The notes: a model not told the origin generated them from the sequence alone. Positions 9,784 to 17,756 are shown, counted from the first letter of the stretch. The stretch: DNA of 44,291 nt from Bacteroidales bacterium (GCA_017522065.1 JAFXAD010000053.1:1-44291), one strand, 5' to 3'. A program made the numbers and translations.

Positions 9784-9794
9784 AACTTTCAAAC

Positions 9795-9944
9795 CCTATA
9801 ACTCTTTAACCTTTAACCTTAACCTTAACCTTAACCTTAACTTTTAGATACAATTCATCAATGTTCGTTAACTTAATAATTCATGGCCATTTTTAACCTT
9901 AACTTTAACCTTAACTTTAACTTCAGATACAGATCTATTGTCCC
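9795..9944 (+). repeat. CCTTAA/CCTTTAA repeats with two AGATAC motifs
   Basis: Runs of CTTTAAC and CCTTAA units at 9800-9840 and 9893-9920, each capped by CTTTTAGATAC (9841-9851) or CTTCAGATAC (9921-9930). The second cap is followed by CTATTGTCCC and then directly by the ATG of the next gene. Between them is a short non-repetitive stretch (9852-9892). No gene was seen. Confidence 0.85.
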
Positions 9945-11228
9945 ATGGTACGAGGTTTTTCGTTTTCGTTCAAAATAAAGCGTTTCGTTCCGATTCTTGT
10001 CGGCACATTCTTGATGGTGTCCTGCGGAAGACTTGAAATCAAAAAGTCGATTGATCCAAAAAGCGTGTCGTTCGAAGCACGATACAACGAAGATTTCGAG
10101 GGTGTGCTGTACCCATCCATGCTGCTCGCGCTGGCAAACTACAGGGGCAACGACCCGATGCCACTCTTCAGCGTCACCGTTACAGCACCGCAAAACAATT
10201 CGGTACTCCGCATCGTCGCCGACTCGACAATATTGAACTATGTAAGCATAACGCAGGAAACGCTCCCTAAAAAAGGAACCACATACACCTTCGTTCCCGT
10301 AATAAAATGGAAGTTCGACAATATGTACCGGCTCCGTCAGCAGGGAAACATCGACTTGACATTCACATGCTATATTAATGACGAAGAGGTTGATGTGAAA
10401 AATATCAGGCTTAACTACCGCCCTGTCAACGAATGCCTTATGTCGCTGGTCGGACACGATGGCGTTTACCACGACTTCAGATGGCTTTTTGTGGCATACG
10501 TCAATGAAGACCACCCTAAAATTGACGGCATTTTGAGCGAAATACTCTCTCAAGGAATCGTAACAACATTTGATGGCTCGCGAAGTGAGAAAAAAGTTGA
10601 CACCCAGATGCGTGCTATATGGTACTATGCTCTCAGCAGAGGGCTTTCATACTCATCAATTTCGTGTACTTCGAATGGCTCGAAAAAAGCCAATTCGCAA
10701 CATATCAGGTTTTTTGATGATGTCTATAACAATCGTCAAGCCAACTGTATAGACGCCTGCGTATACTTCTCGTCGATAATGCGCAAAGTGGGTTTGCAGC
10801 CAATTATATTTGTGGAACCATGCCATGCCTATCTCGGCTACTATACTGACAAAACCCGCAAGAAAATAGCCCTTCTGGAAACAACAATAACCGGTTGGGT
10901 CAATCTGCCGGAACTCGACAACCATTACGACGAAGAGAAAGGCAAACTCGAGGAAAAATACTATAACAAAATATCCAAATACCTCAGCGACAAACAAAAG
11001 GCAGACTACGAAAAAGAAGGCATGCCACTCGAGGATTTGAAGAAAGATGTTTCGAACAACCTCTTCGACCGTGCAAGTGAATACCAGAAAGAGAACTACA
11101 ATAATAATAAAGACATGTATACCGATTCGGCACAAGCCATGTACCAAATGCTTGTTGTCGAGGAAATCAGGAAGCAGATTTCTCCCATTCCTGCCGTTGA
11201 AAACGGAGAAGTGAGAACTGAGAAGTGA
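9945..11228 (+). CDS. Transglutaminase-like lipoprotein of unknown role
   Basis: A predicted lipoprotein of 427 residues: a basic N-terminus and hydrophobic stretch end in the lipobox LMVSC, with C27 as the lipidated residue. Residues 215-315 look like a transglutaminase/papain-like core: [11 protein letters not shown] (C268), a following helix, then [10 protein letters not shown] (H294) and an acidic residue in LLETT (E312) that could complete a Cys-His-Asp/Glu triad. Whether it cross-links, cleaves or is inactive is unknown. The C-terminal 100 residues are charged and Asn/Lys rich. The first codons (VRGFSFSFK) lie in sequence resembling the GTTTTCGTTTTCG repeat, and the last (GEVRTEK) lie in the GAGAAnn repeat, so both ends of the gene are repeat-derived. 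Confidence 0.75.
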   Translation: MVRGFSFSFKIKRFVPILVGTFLMVSCGRLEIKKSIDPKSVSFEARYNEDFEGVLYPSMLLALANYRGNDPMPLFSVTVTAPQNNSVLRIVADSTILNYVSITQETLPKKGTTYTFVPVIKWKFDNMYRLRQQGNIDLTFTCYINDEEVDVKNIRLNYRPVNECLMSLVGHDGVYHDFRWLFVAYVNEDHPKIDGILSEILSQGIVTTFDGSRSEKKVDTQMRAIWYYALSRGLSYSSISCTSNGSKKANSQHIRFFDDVYNNRQANCIDACVYFSSIMRKVGLQPIIFVEPCHAYLGYYTDKTRKKIALLETTITGWVNLPELDNHYDEEKGKLEEKYYNKISKYLSDKQKADYEKEGMPLEDLKKDVSNNLFDRASEYQKENYNNNKDMYTDSAQAMYQMLVVEEIRKQISPIPAVENGEVRTEK

Positions 11229-11326
11229 GAAGTGAGAACTGAGAAGTGAGAACTGAGAACTGAGAAGTGAGAAGTGAGAACTGAGAAATGAGAAGTGAGA
11301 AGTGAGAACTGAGAACTGAGAACTGG
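11204..11326 (+). repeat. GAGAAGT/GAGAACT heptamer tract 2
   Basis: About 17 units of the 7-bp repeat GAGAA(GT/CT/AT), starting within the final seven codons of the transglutaminase-like gene, supplying its TGA stop, and ending 27 nt before truA. Confidence 0.9.
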
Positions 11327-11352
11327 AAAAAAAATTTAAACCTCACAAAATA

Positions 11353-12102
11353 ATGCGCTACGCAATACATCTTGCCTATAACGGAGCCAACTATTGCGGT
11401 TGGCAGACGCAGCCCGGTTTGGCAACAGTGCAGAAAACACTTGAAGATGCACTCTCGACACTATTGCGCACATCTATCGCCATAGTCGGGTGTGGTCGTA
11501 CCGATACCGGCGTCCATGCATCCGACTTCTATGCTCATTTCGATTTGCAGACGAAAATTGATGAGAATCTTGTTTTTAAACTAAACAGTTACCTTCCACC
11601 TGACATCGCCATCTACGATATTTTCGAAGTGGCAGACAACTTCCATGCGCGGTTTTCAGCTCTAAGCCGTACCTACCAGTATCATGTGTCGAATGCAAGG
11701 CTTCCGTTTGAGCAAGGGCAGTATTGTCGCATTTATTTCAACCCCGACGTACAAGCCATGAACGATGCTGCTGCAGTTCTGATGCGATACACAGACTTCA
11801 CCAGTTTCGCGAAACTTCATACTGACAACAAAACAAACATTTGCTACCTCAGCGAAGCCCATTGGGATAGAGTGGGGGAGCAGATTGTATTCACAATCAA
11901 GGCAAACAGATTTCTGCGCAACATGGTACGTTCGGTCACTGGCACCCTCCTTGATGTGGGACGCGGAAAACTGGATATGGCTGGTTTACGCTCTATTATA
12001 GAACAAAAAAACCGTTGTGCCGCTGGTGTAAGCATGCCTGCGCAGGGACTCTTCCTGACAAATGTGGAATATGAATGGGGAGAACTGAGAACTGAGAAGT
12101 GA
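11353..12102 (+). CDS. truA: tRNA pseudouridine(38-40) synthase TruA
   Basis: Converts U38-U40 in the tRNA anticodon stem-loop to pseudouridine. The core motif GCGRTDTGVHA (residues 47-57) contains the catalytic aspartate D51, and MRYAIHLAYNGANYCGWQ is a typical TruA N-terminus. At 249 residues the length is normal. The last residues, GELRTEK, and the TGA stop are encoded by the GAGAACTGAGAAGTGA repeat, so the native C-terminus may have been replaced or extended by the tract. It lies 124 nt after the transglutaminase-like gene and 54 nt before prmA, all on one strand, with heptamer tracts in both gaps. Confidence 0.95.
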   Translation: MRYAIHLAYNGANYCGWQTQPGLATVQKTLEDALSTLLRTSIAIVGCGRTDTGVHASDFYAHFDLQTKIDENLVFKLNSYLPPDIAIYDIFEVADNFHARFSALSRTYQYHVSNARLPFEQGQYCRIYFNPDVQAMNDAAAVLMRYTDFTSFAKLHTDNKTNICYLSEAHWDRVGEQIVFTIKANRFLRNMVRSVTGTLLDVGRGKLDMAGLRSIIEQKNRCAAGVSMPAQGLFLTNVEYEWGELRTEK

Positions 12103-12130
12103 GAACTGAGAACTGAGAACTGAGAACTGG
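12079..12130 (+). repeat. GAGAACT/GAGAAGT heptamer tract 3
   Basis: About seven 7-bp units spanning the end of truA and the spacer before prmA. The sequence after it (GGAAAAAAAAATAAAAC then AACAAAACAATG) closely matches the sequence after tract 2 in front of truA. Confidence 0.88.
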
Positions 12131-12156
12131 AAAAAAAAATAAAACATAACAAAACA

Positions 12157-13011
12157 ATGAAATACACAGAAGTTGATATTGTCTTGTCCGAATGCGGGAT
12201 ATATCGCGACATGTTGATATACAGTCTTGGAGACGAAGGTCCCTACGACAGTTTTGAAGAAACTGCCAAAGGTCTGAAGGCTTATGTCCCAAGCGAACAA
12301 TATGACGAACGGTTCCTGGAACAATGTTTGGATGAGGTCAAAAAGTGCGCCCCTGCATTGGAGTACAAGTATACAGTCACCGAACCGGAGGACAAGGACT
12401 ACAACGAAGAATGGGAACGGAGTCATCAGGCTGTGCTGGTTGAAAATTTCTGCTGGGTTCGCGCCCCGTTCCATCCGCATCGCGACGATGTTGAATATGA
12501 GATAGAAATAGAGCCTAAAATGTCGTTTGGAACAGCACATCACGCTACAACCTACATGATGCTCTCTCTCTTGCAAAACAAGAATGTAGAAGGGCTGAAA
12601 GTTCTTGATATGGGAAGCGGCACCGGGGTGCTTGCTATCCTTGCAGCCAAAAAAAGAGCCTCGTATGTGGAGGCTATCGATGTTGACGAATGGGCTTACA
12701 AGAACGCTGTGGAAAATTTTGAACGTAACGGAGTGAAGGTGAATGCCCTGCTTGGCGACGCCTCGTTGCTTGCAGGCGAGAAGAAGTTCGACGTTATCAT
12801 GGCAAACATCAACCGAAACATACTTTTGCGCGACATGCCTGCGTACGCAGCTGTCTTGTCGGAGGGCGGTTCGCTGTTTGTTAGTGGATTCTATGAGCAT
12901 GACATTGATGCTATCAAGTCGAAGGCAGAGAGCCTTGGAATGCACCTCGAACGAAAACTCACTCGCAACGAGTGGGCATCGCTGGAGTTTGTGTTGACAC
13001 ATAAAGGATAA
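12157..13011 (+). CDS. prmA: Ribosomal protein L11 methyltransferase
   Basis: SAM-dependent methyltransferase that trimethylates ribosomal protein L11. It is 284 residues long, with an N-terminal substrate-recognition domain (about 1-110) and a Rossmann methyltransferase domain. Motif I is VLDMGSGTGVLAI (D151), the acidic residue after beta-2 is in EAIDVD, and motif IV is MANINRN, typical of PrmA. The preceding SFGTAHHATTYMML loop is also conserved in the family. Start ATG 12157. Downstream, a 231-bp repeat-rich spacer separates it from the zinc peptidase gene. Confidence 0.94.
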   Translation: MKYTEVDIVLSECGIYRDMLIYSLGDEGPYDSFEETAKGLKAYVPSEQYDERFLEQCLDEVKKCAPALEYKYTVTEPEDKDYNEEWERSHQAVLVENFCWVRAPFHPHRDDVEYEIEIEPKMSFGTAHHATTYMMLSLLQNKNVEGLKVLDMGSGTGVLAILAAKKRASYVEAIDVDEWAYKNAVENFERNGVKVNALLGDASLLAGEKKFDVIMANINRNILLRDMPAYAAVLSEGGSLFVSGFYEHDIDAIKSKAESLGMHLERKLTRNEWASLEFVLTHKG

Positions 13012-13021
13012 ATAAATTACA

Positions 13022-13220
13022 AAAACCTTAACCTTAACTTCAGATACGAAAACGAAGACGAAAACGAAAAAAGCCTTCGGCACGAAAACGATAACGAAAA
13101 CGAAAAAAACCTTAACCTTAACTTTATTTTAAACGGCGAATTACTCGAATTACGCGAAGGCTACGCAGGATATAATTACATGCTAATTACTCTAATAAAT
13201 AACCTTAACTTTAACTTTTA
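13022..13220 (+). repeat. Repeat-filled spacer: CCTTAA, AACGAAAACG block, GAATTACTCG segment
   Basis: It contains CCTTAAC units, CTTCAGATAC (13038-13047), a CGAAAACGAAGACG block whose first 61 bp (13045-13105) are identical to 3267-3327, more CCTTAAC units (13108-13127), a GAATTACTCGAATTACGCG segment resembling the interior of the MITE-like elements, and CTTTAAC units to about 13220. No gene was seen. Confidence 0.85.
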
Positions 13221-13242
13221 AACAATTTAAAACAATAAAACT

Positions 13243-14094
13243 ATGGATTTGTCAGGCAGAAGAAAAAGTACCAACGTAGAAGACCGTCGTAGTGGCAAAG
13301 GCGGCAAAATAGCAGGTGTAGGCATCGGAGGAGCGATAATTGCAGCTCTGATTGCCATCTTTATGGGCGGAGACCCGTCGGAAGTAATACAACAACTTGG
13401 AACACAGGGGGTGCAGACCACAGAATACACACCCACGGAACAGGAAGAACAACTGAAAGACTTTGCCGAAAAAATTCTGGCAAGCACTGAGGATGTTTGG
13501 AGTGCCCAATTCAAAAAGATGGGCAAAACCTACACACCTCCTACAATGGTCCTCTTCCACGGAAGTGTGCAGAGCGGCTGCGGCAGTGCCAGTTCAGCAA
13601 TGGGTCCTTTCTACTGTTCGGCAGACAAATGTGTATATCTTGACTTGGACTTCTTCAACGAAATGCCTAAATCGCTTGGCGCCGGAGGCGATTTCGCTTA
13701 TGCCTATGTCATTGCGCACGAAGTAGGACACCATGTAGAGAACCTGCTCGGAATTCTTGGTGACGCTCATAGCAAGATGGCTCGGGTTGGCGAAACCGAG
13801 AAGAACCAGATAAGCGTTCGTATCGAATTGCTTGCCGACTTCTATGCCGGTGTGTGGGGATACTATGAAAACAAGATGTTCGGTTCACTTGAAGACGGCG
13901 ACCTCGAAGAGGCCATCAATGCTGCACAGAAAATCGGTGACGACTATCTGCAAAAGAATGCGCGCGGTTATGCTTCGCCCGAATCATTCACACACGGCAC
14001 ATCAGCTCAGCGTGTAAAGTGGCTCAAAAAGGGACTCACCACAGGCGACATGAGCAAAGGCGACACATTCTCGCAAAACTACAACTCACTTTAA
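13243..14094 (+). CDS. Neutral zinc metallopeptidase, YpfJ family
   Basis: A 283-residue membrane-anchored protein of the YpfJ/KPN_02809 zinc peptidase family. Residues 24-41 form a single transmembrane segment after a basic, Gly-rich N-terminus. The catalytic motif is HEVGHH (H159, E160, H163), and the downstream ELLADFYAGVWG segment probably supplies the third metal ligand and the conserved family helix. The SGCGSASSAMGPFYC segment and the C-terminal GTSAQRVKWLKKG are also family landmarks. The physiological substrate is not known for the family. It has its own terminator (14115-14153), shared with the convergent thioredoxin-like gene. Confidence 0.92.
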   Translation: MDLSGRRKSTNVEDRRSGKGGKIAGVGIGGAIIAALIAIFMGGDPSEVIQQLGTQGVQTTEYTPTEQEEQLKDFAEKILASTEDVWSAQFKKMGKTYTPPTMVLFHGSVQSGCGSASSAMGPFYCSADKCVYLDLDFFNEMPKSLGAGGDFAYAYVIAHEVGHHVENLLGILGDAHSKMARVGETEKNQISVRIELLADFYAGVWGYYENKMFGSLEDGDLEEAINAAQKIGDDYLQKNARGYASPESFTHGTSAQRVKWLKKGLTTGDMSKGDTFSQNYNSL

Positions 14095-14114
14095 GAGCAA
14101 TACCTGCAAAAGAT

Positions 14115-14153
14115 AAACGGTCGACTTCCGACAAGTCGACCGTTTCTTTATTT
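14115..14153. terminator. Bidirectional intrinsic terminator
   Basis: Perfect stem AAACGGTCGACTT / AAGTCGACCGTTT with loop CCGAC, followed by CTTTATTT. It lies between two convergent genes and overlaps the end of the thioredoxin-like gene (stop at 14148-14150). Confidence 0.9.
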
Positions 14154-14621
14154 AAGTGTATTCACAGATTTTTTGGTCCAGAGCGTTAGGAATTTTTCCA
14201 CTTTTTTACGGCTGTAGCTTTTCCCTTCTTCCAACGATTCCGATTCCTGTATGTGTATCGGTTTACCGTTTTCGTCGAGCACAACAAAGACCGGGAATCC
14301 GAACCTGGCAGGATTGCCGAGATACTTCATAGCCTCGGTGTTCTTGTTGTTTTTCGAGTAGTTGATGTGCACGTACACATAGTTTTTCTCCAAAAGCGGT
14401 GCTATAATGCTGTCGGTTGTGGCGAAGTCTGCAAATCGGATGCACCATGGACACCAGTTGCCACCCACCTGACACAGCACATAGCGGCCGGTCTGCTGGG
14501 CCAGAGCTGTGGCTGTCCTGATCTGGTCCATACCGTCGACCTCTTCGTTATAGTATTTCGTTTGGGCCGAAATCTGACATGCAGATATGACTATTGCAAC
14601 AAATAAGAATATTCTTTTCAT
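14148..14621 (-). CDS. Exported thioredoxin-like protein
   Basis: A 157-residue protein with a signal peptide (MKRIFLFVAIVISACQISAQ) and a thioredoxin fold. The redox motif is WCPWC (C57, C60) in a segment (VGGNWCPWCIRFADF) like those of DUF255/thioredoxin_7-type proteins, with a later cis-proline-like FGFPVFVVLDENGK strand. It probably acts as a periplasmic disulfide reductase or isomerase; the partner is unknown. In its leader the minus strand reads CTTTAAACCCC-type units, the same TTTAACC theme as other leaders here. galE lies upstream on the same strand, 36 nt away, so co-transcription is possible. Confidence 0.88.
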   Translation of the reverse strand: MKRIFLFVAIVISACQISAQTKYYNEEVDGMDQIRTATALAQQTGRYVLCQVGGNWCPWCIRFADFATTDSIIAPLLEKNYVYVHINYSKNNKNTEAMKYLGNPARFGFPVFVVLDENGKPIHIQESESLEEGKSYSRKKVEKFLTLWTKKSVNTLK

Positions 14622-14657
14622 AAAAGGGTATAAAGGGGTTTAAAGATTTTTTTTTGG

Positions 14658-15680
14658 TTAGTTGCTACGGTAGCCGTTAGGGTTCTTGCGCTGCCAATTC
14701 CAGCTGTCTCGGCACATTTCTTCTATCCCGAATTCAGCCTTCCAACCGAGTTCTTTCTCTGCTTTCGACGGATCGCTGTAGCATGTGGCAATGTCGCCGG
14801 CTCTGCGGGGCTTGATGGAATACGGTATCGGAACATTGTTGGTTTTTTGGAAAGCATTGACGACATCAAGAACGCTGTATCCATGGCCTGTACCCAGATT
14901 ATAAATGGCAAGCCCGCATTTCCTCTCAATAGCCTTCAATGCAGCGACATGGCCACGAGCCAAATCGACAACGTGGATGTAGTCACGCACACCTGTGCCA
15001 TCATGCGTGTCGTAGTCATTGCCGAACACACCCAGTTCGGGCCGTTTTCCAATGGCCACTTGGGTTACGTAGGGCATAAGGTTGTTGGGTATGCCGTTAG
15101 GGTCTTCGCCCATTGTGCCGCTGGGATGTGCACCGATAGGGTTGAAATATCTGAGCAGCACAACATTCCATTCAGTATCAGCTTTCTGCATATCTGTCAT
15201 AATCTGTTCCAACATGCTTTTGGTCCAGCCGTAAGGATTTGTACATTGGCCTTTGGGGCATTGCTCTGTAATCGGAATTTCGGCGGGGTCTCCATAGACG
15301 GTGGCCGACGAGCTGAAAATGACATTCTTGCAATTGTGTTTGCGCAACACGTCGAGAAGCACGAGTGTGCCGCCTATGTTGTTTTCATAGTATTCCCAAG
15401 GTTTTTCAACCGATTCTCCAACAGCTTTGAGTCCAGCGAAATGGATGCAAGCATCACATGGATGTTCGGATAGGACGCGTTCCATTCCGGCCCGGTCGCG
15501 GATATCCATCTGGTAGAATGCCAGAGGGCGTCCGGTGATAGCCTTAACCCTGTTCAGCGATTCGGACGACGAGTTGCTCAGATTGTCCACAACCACAACG
15601 TCATAGCCTGATTGTTGAAGTTCAACTATAGTGTGTGAGCCGATAAATCCGGCTCCGCCTGTGACTAATATTGTTTTCAT
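14658..15680 (-). CDS. galE: UDP-glucose 4-epimerase
   Basis: Interconverts UDP-glucose and UDP-galactose using bound NAD+, feeding the Leloir pathway and surface glycan synthesis. I chose the ATG at 15680, giving 340 residues starting MKTILVTGGAGFIGSH, as in E. coli GalE (338 residues). The open frame extends further upstream but that part has no family similarity. The Rossmann motif GGAGFIG is at residues 8-14 and the catalytic S125, Y150 and K154 (SSSATVYG, NPYGWTK) are present. The C-terminal AGDIATCYSDPSKA segment is typical. The gene is divergent from dnaX with a 127-bp spacer. Confidence 0.95.
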   Translation of the reverse strand: MKTILVTGGAGFIGSHTIVELQQSGYDVVVVDNLSNSSSESLNRVKAITGRPLAFYQMDIRDRAGMERVLSEHPCDACIHFAGLKAVGESVEKPWEYYENNIGGTLVLLDVLRKHNCKNVIFSSSATVYGDPAEIPITEQCPKGQCTNPYGWTKSMLEQIMTDMQKADTEWNVVLLRYFNPIGAHPSGTMGEDPNGIPNNLMPYVTQVAIGKRPELGVFGNDYDTHDGTGVRDYIHVVDLARGHVAALKAIERKCGLAIYNLGTGHGYSVLDVVNAFQKTNNVPIPYSIKPRRAGDIATCYSDPSKAEKELGWKAEFGIEEMCRDSWNWQRKNPNGYRSN

Positions 15681-15773
15681 TGTCTTTGAATGATTTTTTA
15701 GCGTAGCACGATGGTATTTCCTTAATTTTAACGCATACATATATAAAAAAGTATATCTGTCAAAAAAAATGTG

Positions 15774-15781
15774 TAAATTTG
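15774..15781 (+). promoter_or_regulatory. Candidate -7 element for dnaX
   Basis: TAAATTTG matches TAnnTTTG and ends 26 nt before the dnaX ATG. A clear -33 TTTG was not found. Confidence 0.55.
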
Positions 15782-15807
15782 CACATTCAAAATGATGGAA
15801 TACAATT

Positions 15808-16926
15808 ATGGAAAACTTCATAGTATCAGCACGTAAATATCGTCCTACGACTTTCGAAAGTGTGGTCGGACAATCGCATATAACTACCACGCTGAAGAAT
15901 GCCATACGCACGGGGAAACTGGCGCAGGCTTTTCTTTTCTGTGGTCCGCGAGGTGTAGGCAAAACCACTTGTGCCCGCATTCTGGCAAAAACCATCAACT
16001 GCCAAAATCCCACTGCAGACATGGAGGCATGCAACGAGTGCGAATCATGCAAATCGTTTAACAACAACACTTCGATGAACATTTTCGAGCTCGATGCTGC
16101 ATCAAGCAATTCTGTCGACGGAATCAGGGCTTTGACCGAACAGGTAAGAATACCGCCGCAAGGCGGCAAATACAAGGTCTATATCATTGACGAGGTGCAC
16201 ATGCTGTCGACATCTGCATTCAACGCATTCCTGAAAACACTTGAGGAACCGCCGGCCTATGCGAAATTCATTCTCGCAACTACCGAAAAGCACAAAATCA
16301 TACCCACCATACTCTCACGATGCCAGATTTTTGACTTCAAACGTATTCAGACAGAAGACATTGTGCACCATTTGGAGTATGTTGCAACACAGGAAGGCGT
16401 AACTTTCGAACCCGAAGCATTACACATTATTGCCCAGAAAGCCGAAGGCGGATTGCGCGATGCTTTGTCCCTCTTCGACCAGTTGGTAAGCTTCACCCGC
16501 AGCAACCTGACCTACAAAGGATGTCTGGAAAACCTGAACATGCTCGACAGCGACTATTTCTTCCGCTTTGTCGACCTCTTCAGACAAGGCGATGTATCGT
16601 CCACACTGCTGCTGTATCAAGAGATTATCGACAAAGGTTTCGACGGGCAACATTTCATTACGGGTCTTACCGAACACCTGCGCAACCTTCTGGTCAGCAT
16701 AGATCCTGCTACCCATCGTCTGCTCGATGTAAGCGACACCTACCGCGCCAAATTCGGACAGCAGGCACACGATTGCGGTATTGCATTGCTTATGAAATAC
16801 CTTGAAATAGCATCCGACTACGAATATCGTTTTCGCGATGCCAACAACAAACGTCTTTTTGTTGAAATAGCTCTCATGAAGTTGGCGACTCTTGCAAAAA
16901 GCATGCAGCAACCGGCTGCAGGATAG
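15808..16926 (+). CDS. dnaX: DNA polymerase III subunit gamma/tau, clamp-loader core (ends at in-frame TAG)
   Basis: ATPase of the clamp loader that opens the beta sliding clamp. This 372-residue product has the full core: SARKYRPTTFESVVGQ, Walker A GPRGVGKTT (46-54), zinc module cysteines C65, C75, C78 and C81, Walker B/DEVH box IIDEVH (126-131), SRC motif (170-172), and a collar-like domain III reaching its expected end near residue 370. Bacteroidetes DnaX proteins are usually much longer, around 600 residues. Here codon 373 is TAG, and the reading frame then continues without another stop to 17538 with a tau-like C-terminal region. The protein as written would be a gamma-like minimal loader. 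Stop-codon readthrough, a nonsense mutation or a base error are all possible. Confidence 0.93.
   Translation: MENFIVSARKYRPTTFESVVGQSHITTTLKNAIRTGKLAQAFLFCGPRGVGKTTCARILAKTINCQNPTADMEACNECESCKSFNNNTSMNIFELDAASSNSVDGIRALTEQVRIPPQGGKYKVYIIDEVHMLSTSAFNAFLKTLEEPPAYAKFILATTEKHKIIPTILSRCQIFDFKRIQTEDIVHHLEYVATQEGVTFEPEALHIIAQKAEGGLRDALSLFDQLVSFTRSNLTYKGCLENLNMLDSDYFFRFVDLFRQGDVSSTLLLYQEIIDKGFDGQHFITGLTEHLRNLLVSIDPATHRLLDVSDTYRAKFGQQAHDCGIALLMKYLEIASDYEYRFRDANNKRLFVEIALMKLATLAKSMQQPAAG
16924..16926 (+). other. In-frame TAG dividing dnaX after the clamp-loader core
   Basis: The reading frame is GCA GGA TAG ATA GCA AGA. The frame upstream (15808) and downstream (to 17538) is the same, so only this codon separates the two parts. 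The whole frame has 576 codons, matching an ordinary full-length Bacteroidetes DnaX. TAG ends ruvC and the acyloxyacyl hydrolase gene in this window, so it is not generally recoded. Confidence 0.9.
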
Positions 16927-16977
16927 ATAGCAAGAACGCCACAAGCGGAACATATAACACAACCGACTCCTCCTGAT

Positions 16978-17538
16978 GTGTCCAGTAGCCACCAGACAGT
17001 GGCTGACGATAATCCTGTGCCGAAAACCGAAGACAGCATTCCCACGGAAAAGACGACCTTGCCTCCTGCGCAGCCGTCGAAAGCACATGTCGGATTGCCG
17101 ACTGCTCGTCTGACTTCCATATCAATATCCTCGCCTCATGACGTAAAGCCTGTTCTAAACACCGAGCCCGTCAAAGCTGAGCCCCTTACGCAAGAACGTC
17201 TCGAGACTTATTGGAAACAACTTCTCGAAAGTTGCAAAGGCGATGAGGAACTGTACGGACTTATCAACGACAAAGTGATTGAGCTGAAAGACGAAAACCT
17301 CTTCAATATCCAAGTGCCGAATTTGTACTACGATACACTTCTGCAACCATACCAACTGCGAATCCTCGATTTCCTGCGCAAAGCAAGTGGCGTAGAAATG
17401 CTGCAATACAGAGTGGTTGTGGCTTTTGAGAAAACCGAACGCAAGGCATACCTTCCCAGCGAGAAATTCGAGGAGATGGCCTCTCGCAACCCCTCGATGC
17501 TTTCGCTCCGAAAGCTGTTCCCGGATATTGACTTTTAA
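16978..17538 (+). CDS. DnaX (tau) C-terminal region, downstream of the in-frame TAG
   Basis: Same frame as dnaX, continuous from 16927. The first possible reinitiation codon is GTG at 16978, giving 186 residues; no ribosome-binding site is visible. Residues 1-60 form a Pro/Ser/Thr-rich linker, followed by a folded region (RLETYWKQLLESCKGDEELY, then VPNLYYDTLLQPYQLRILDF and ending SLRKLFPDIDF) like the C-terminal domain of Bacteroidetes DnaX, which would contact the polymerase or helicase in tau. There is no decay: no further stops or frame breaks. It is therefore either translated by readthrough as part of tau, made separately, or very recently cut off. Confidence 0.7.
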   Translation: MSSSHQTVADDNPVPKTEDSIPTEKTTLPPAQPSKAHVGLPTARLTSISISSPHDVKPVLNTEPVKAEPLTQERLETYWKQLLESCKGDEELYGLINDKVIELKDENLFNIQVPNLYYDTLLQPYQLRILDFLRKASGVEMLQYRVVVAFEKTERKAYLPSEKFEEMASRNPSMLSLRKLFPDIDF

Positions 17539-17608
17539 TCGATAAACAAGTGCAACAATAATATTACAAAACAAACGTTTTCATTAAACAAGCCGACTAA
17601 AGGAAGTC

Positions 17609-17709
17609 GAGAGATTTTTGAAAAATATTGAGCGGAGCGACCGAACCAAGCGAGCGGGGTGATGAAAGGTTTTCAAAACGATTTTTGAAAGATTTTGAGC
17701 GGAGCGACC
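17609..17709. repeat. GAGCGGAGCGACC interspersed repeat (two units)
   Basis: Two units of GATTTTTGAAA(A/G)AT-TTTGAGCGGAGCGACC. The second (17675-17709) matches the copy at 44189-44225 over 35 bp. This and 17539-17608 make up the 218-bp gap between the dnaX tail and the antiporter gene; nothing else was seen in it. Confidence 0.8.
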
Positions 17710-17756
17710 AAACCATTGTGAGAAAACGGCCTAATTGAATTGAACTTTTAATACAG

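Noticed and set aside
9580-9792. Reverse-strand open frames rich in Ser, Leu and Phe over the GAGAAnn tracts (also 11167-11370, 11986-12292)
   Set aside because: The minus strand of the heptamer has no stop codon, so these frames are artefacts of the repeat.
15681-16175. Upstream extension of galE by 165 codons
   Set aside because: The extension overlaps dnaX and its promoter and has no epimerase similarity; MKTILVTGGAGFIG is the family N-terminus.
16893-16905. GCAAAAAGC run upstream of the dnaX TAG as a possible frameshift site
   Set aside because: It has five A residues and the zero-frame codons are GCA AAA AGC, which do not fit the A-AAA-AAG type heptamer. A single shift would also not rejoin the downstream frame, since both halves are in the same frame.
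16924-16926. TAG recoded as an amino acid throughout this genome
   Set aside because: TAG ends ruvC (8038-8040) and the acyloxyacyl hydrolase gene (23234-23236) at expected lengths.
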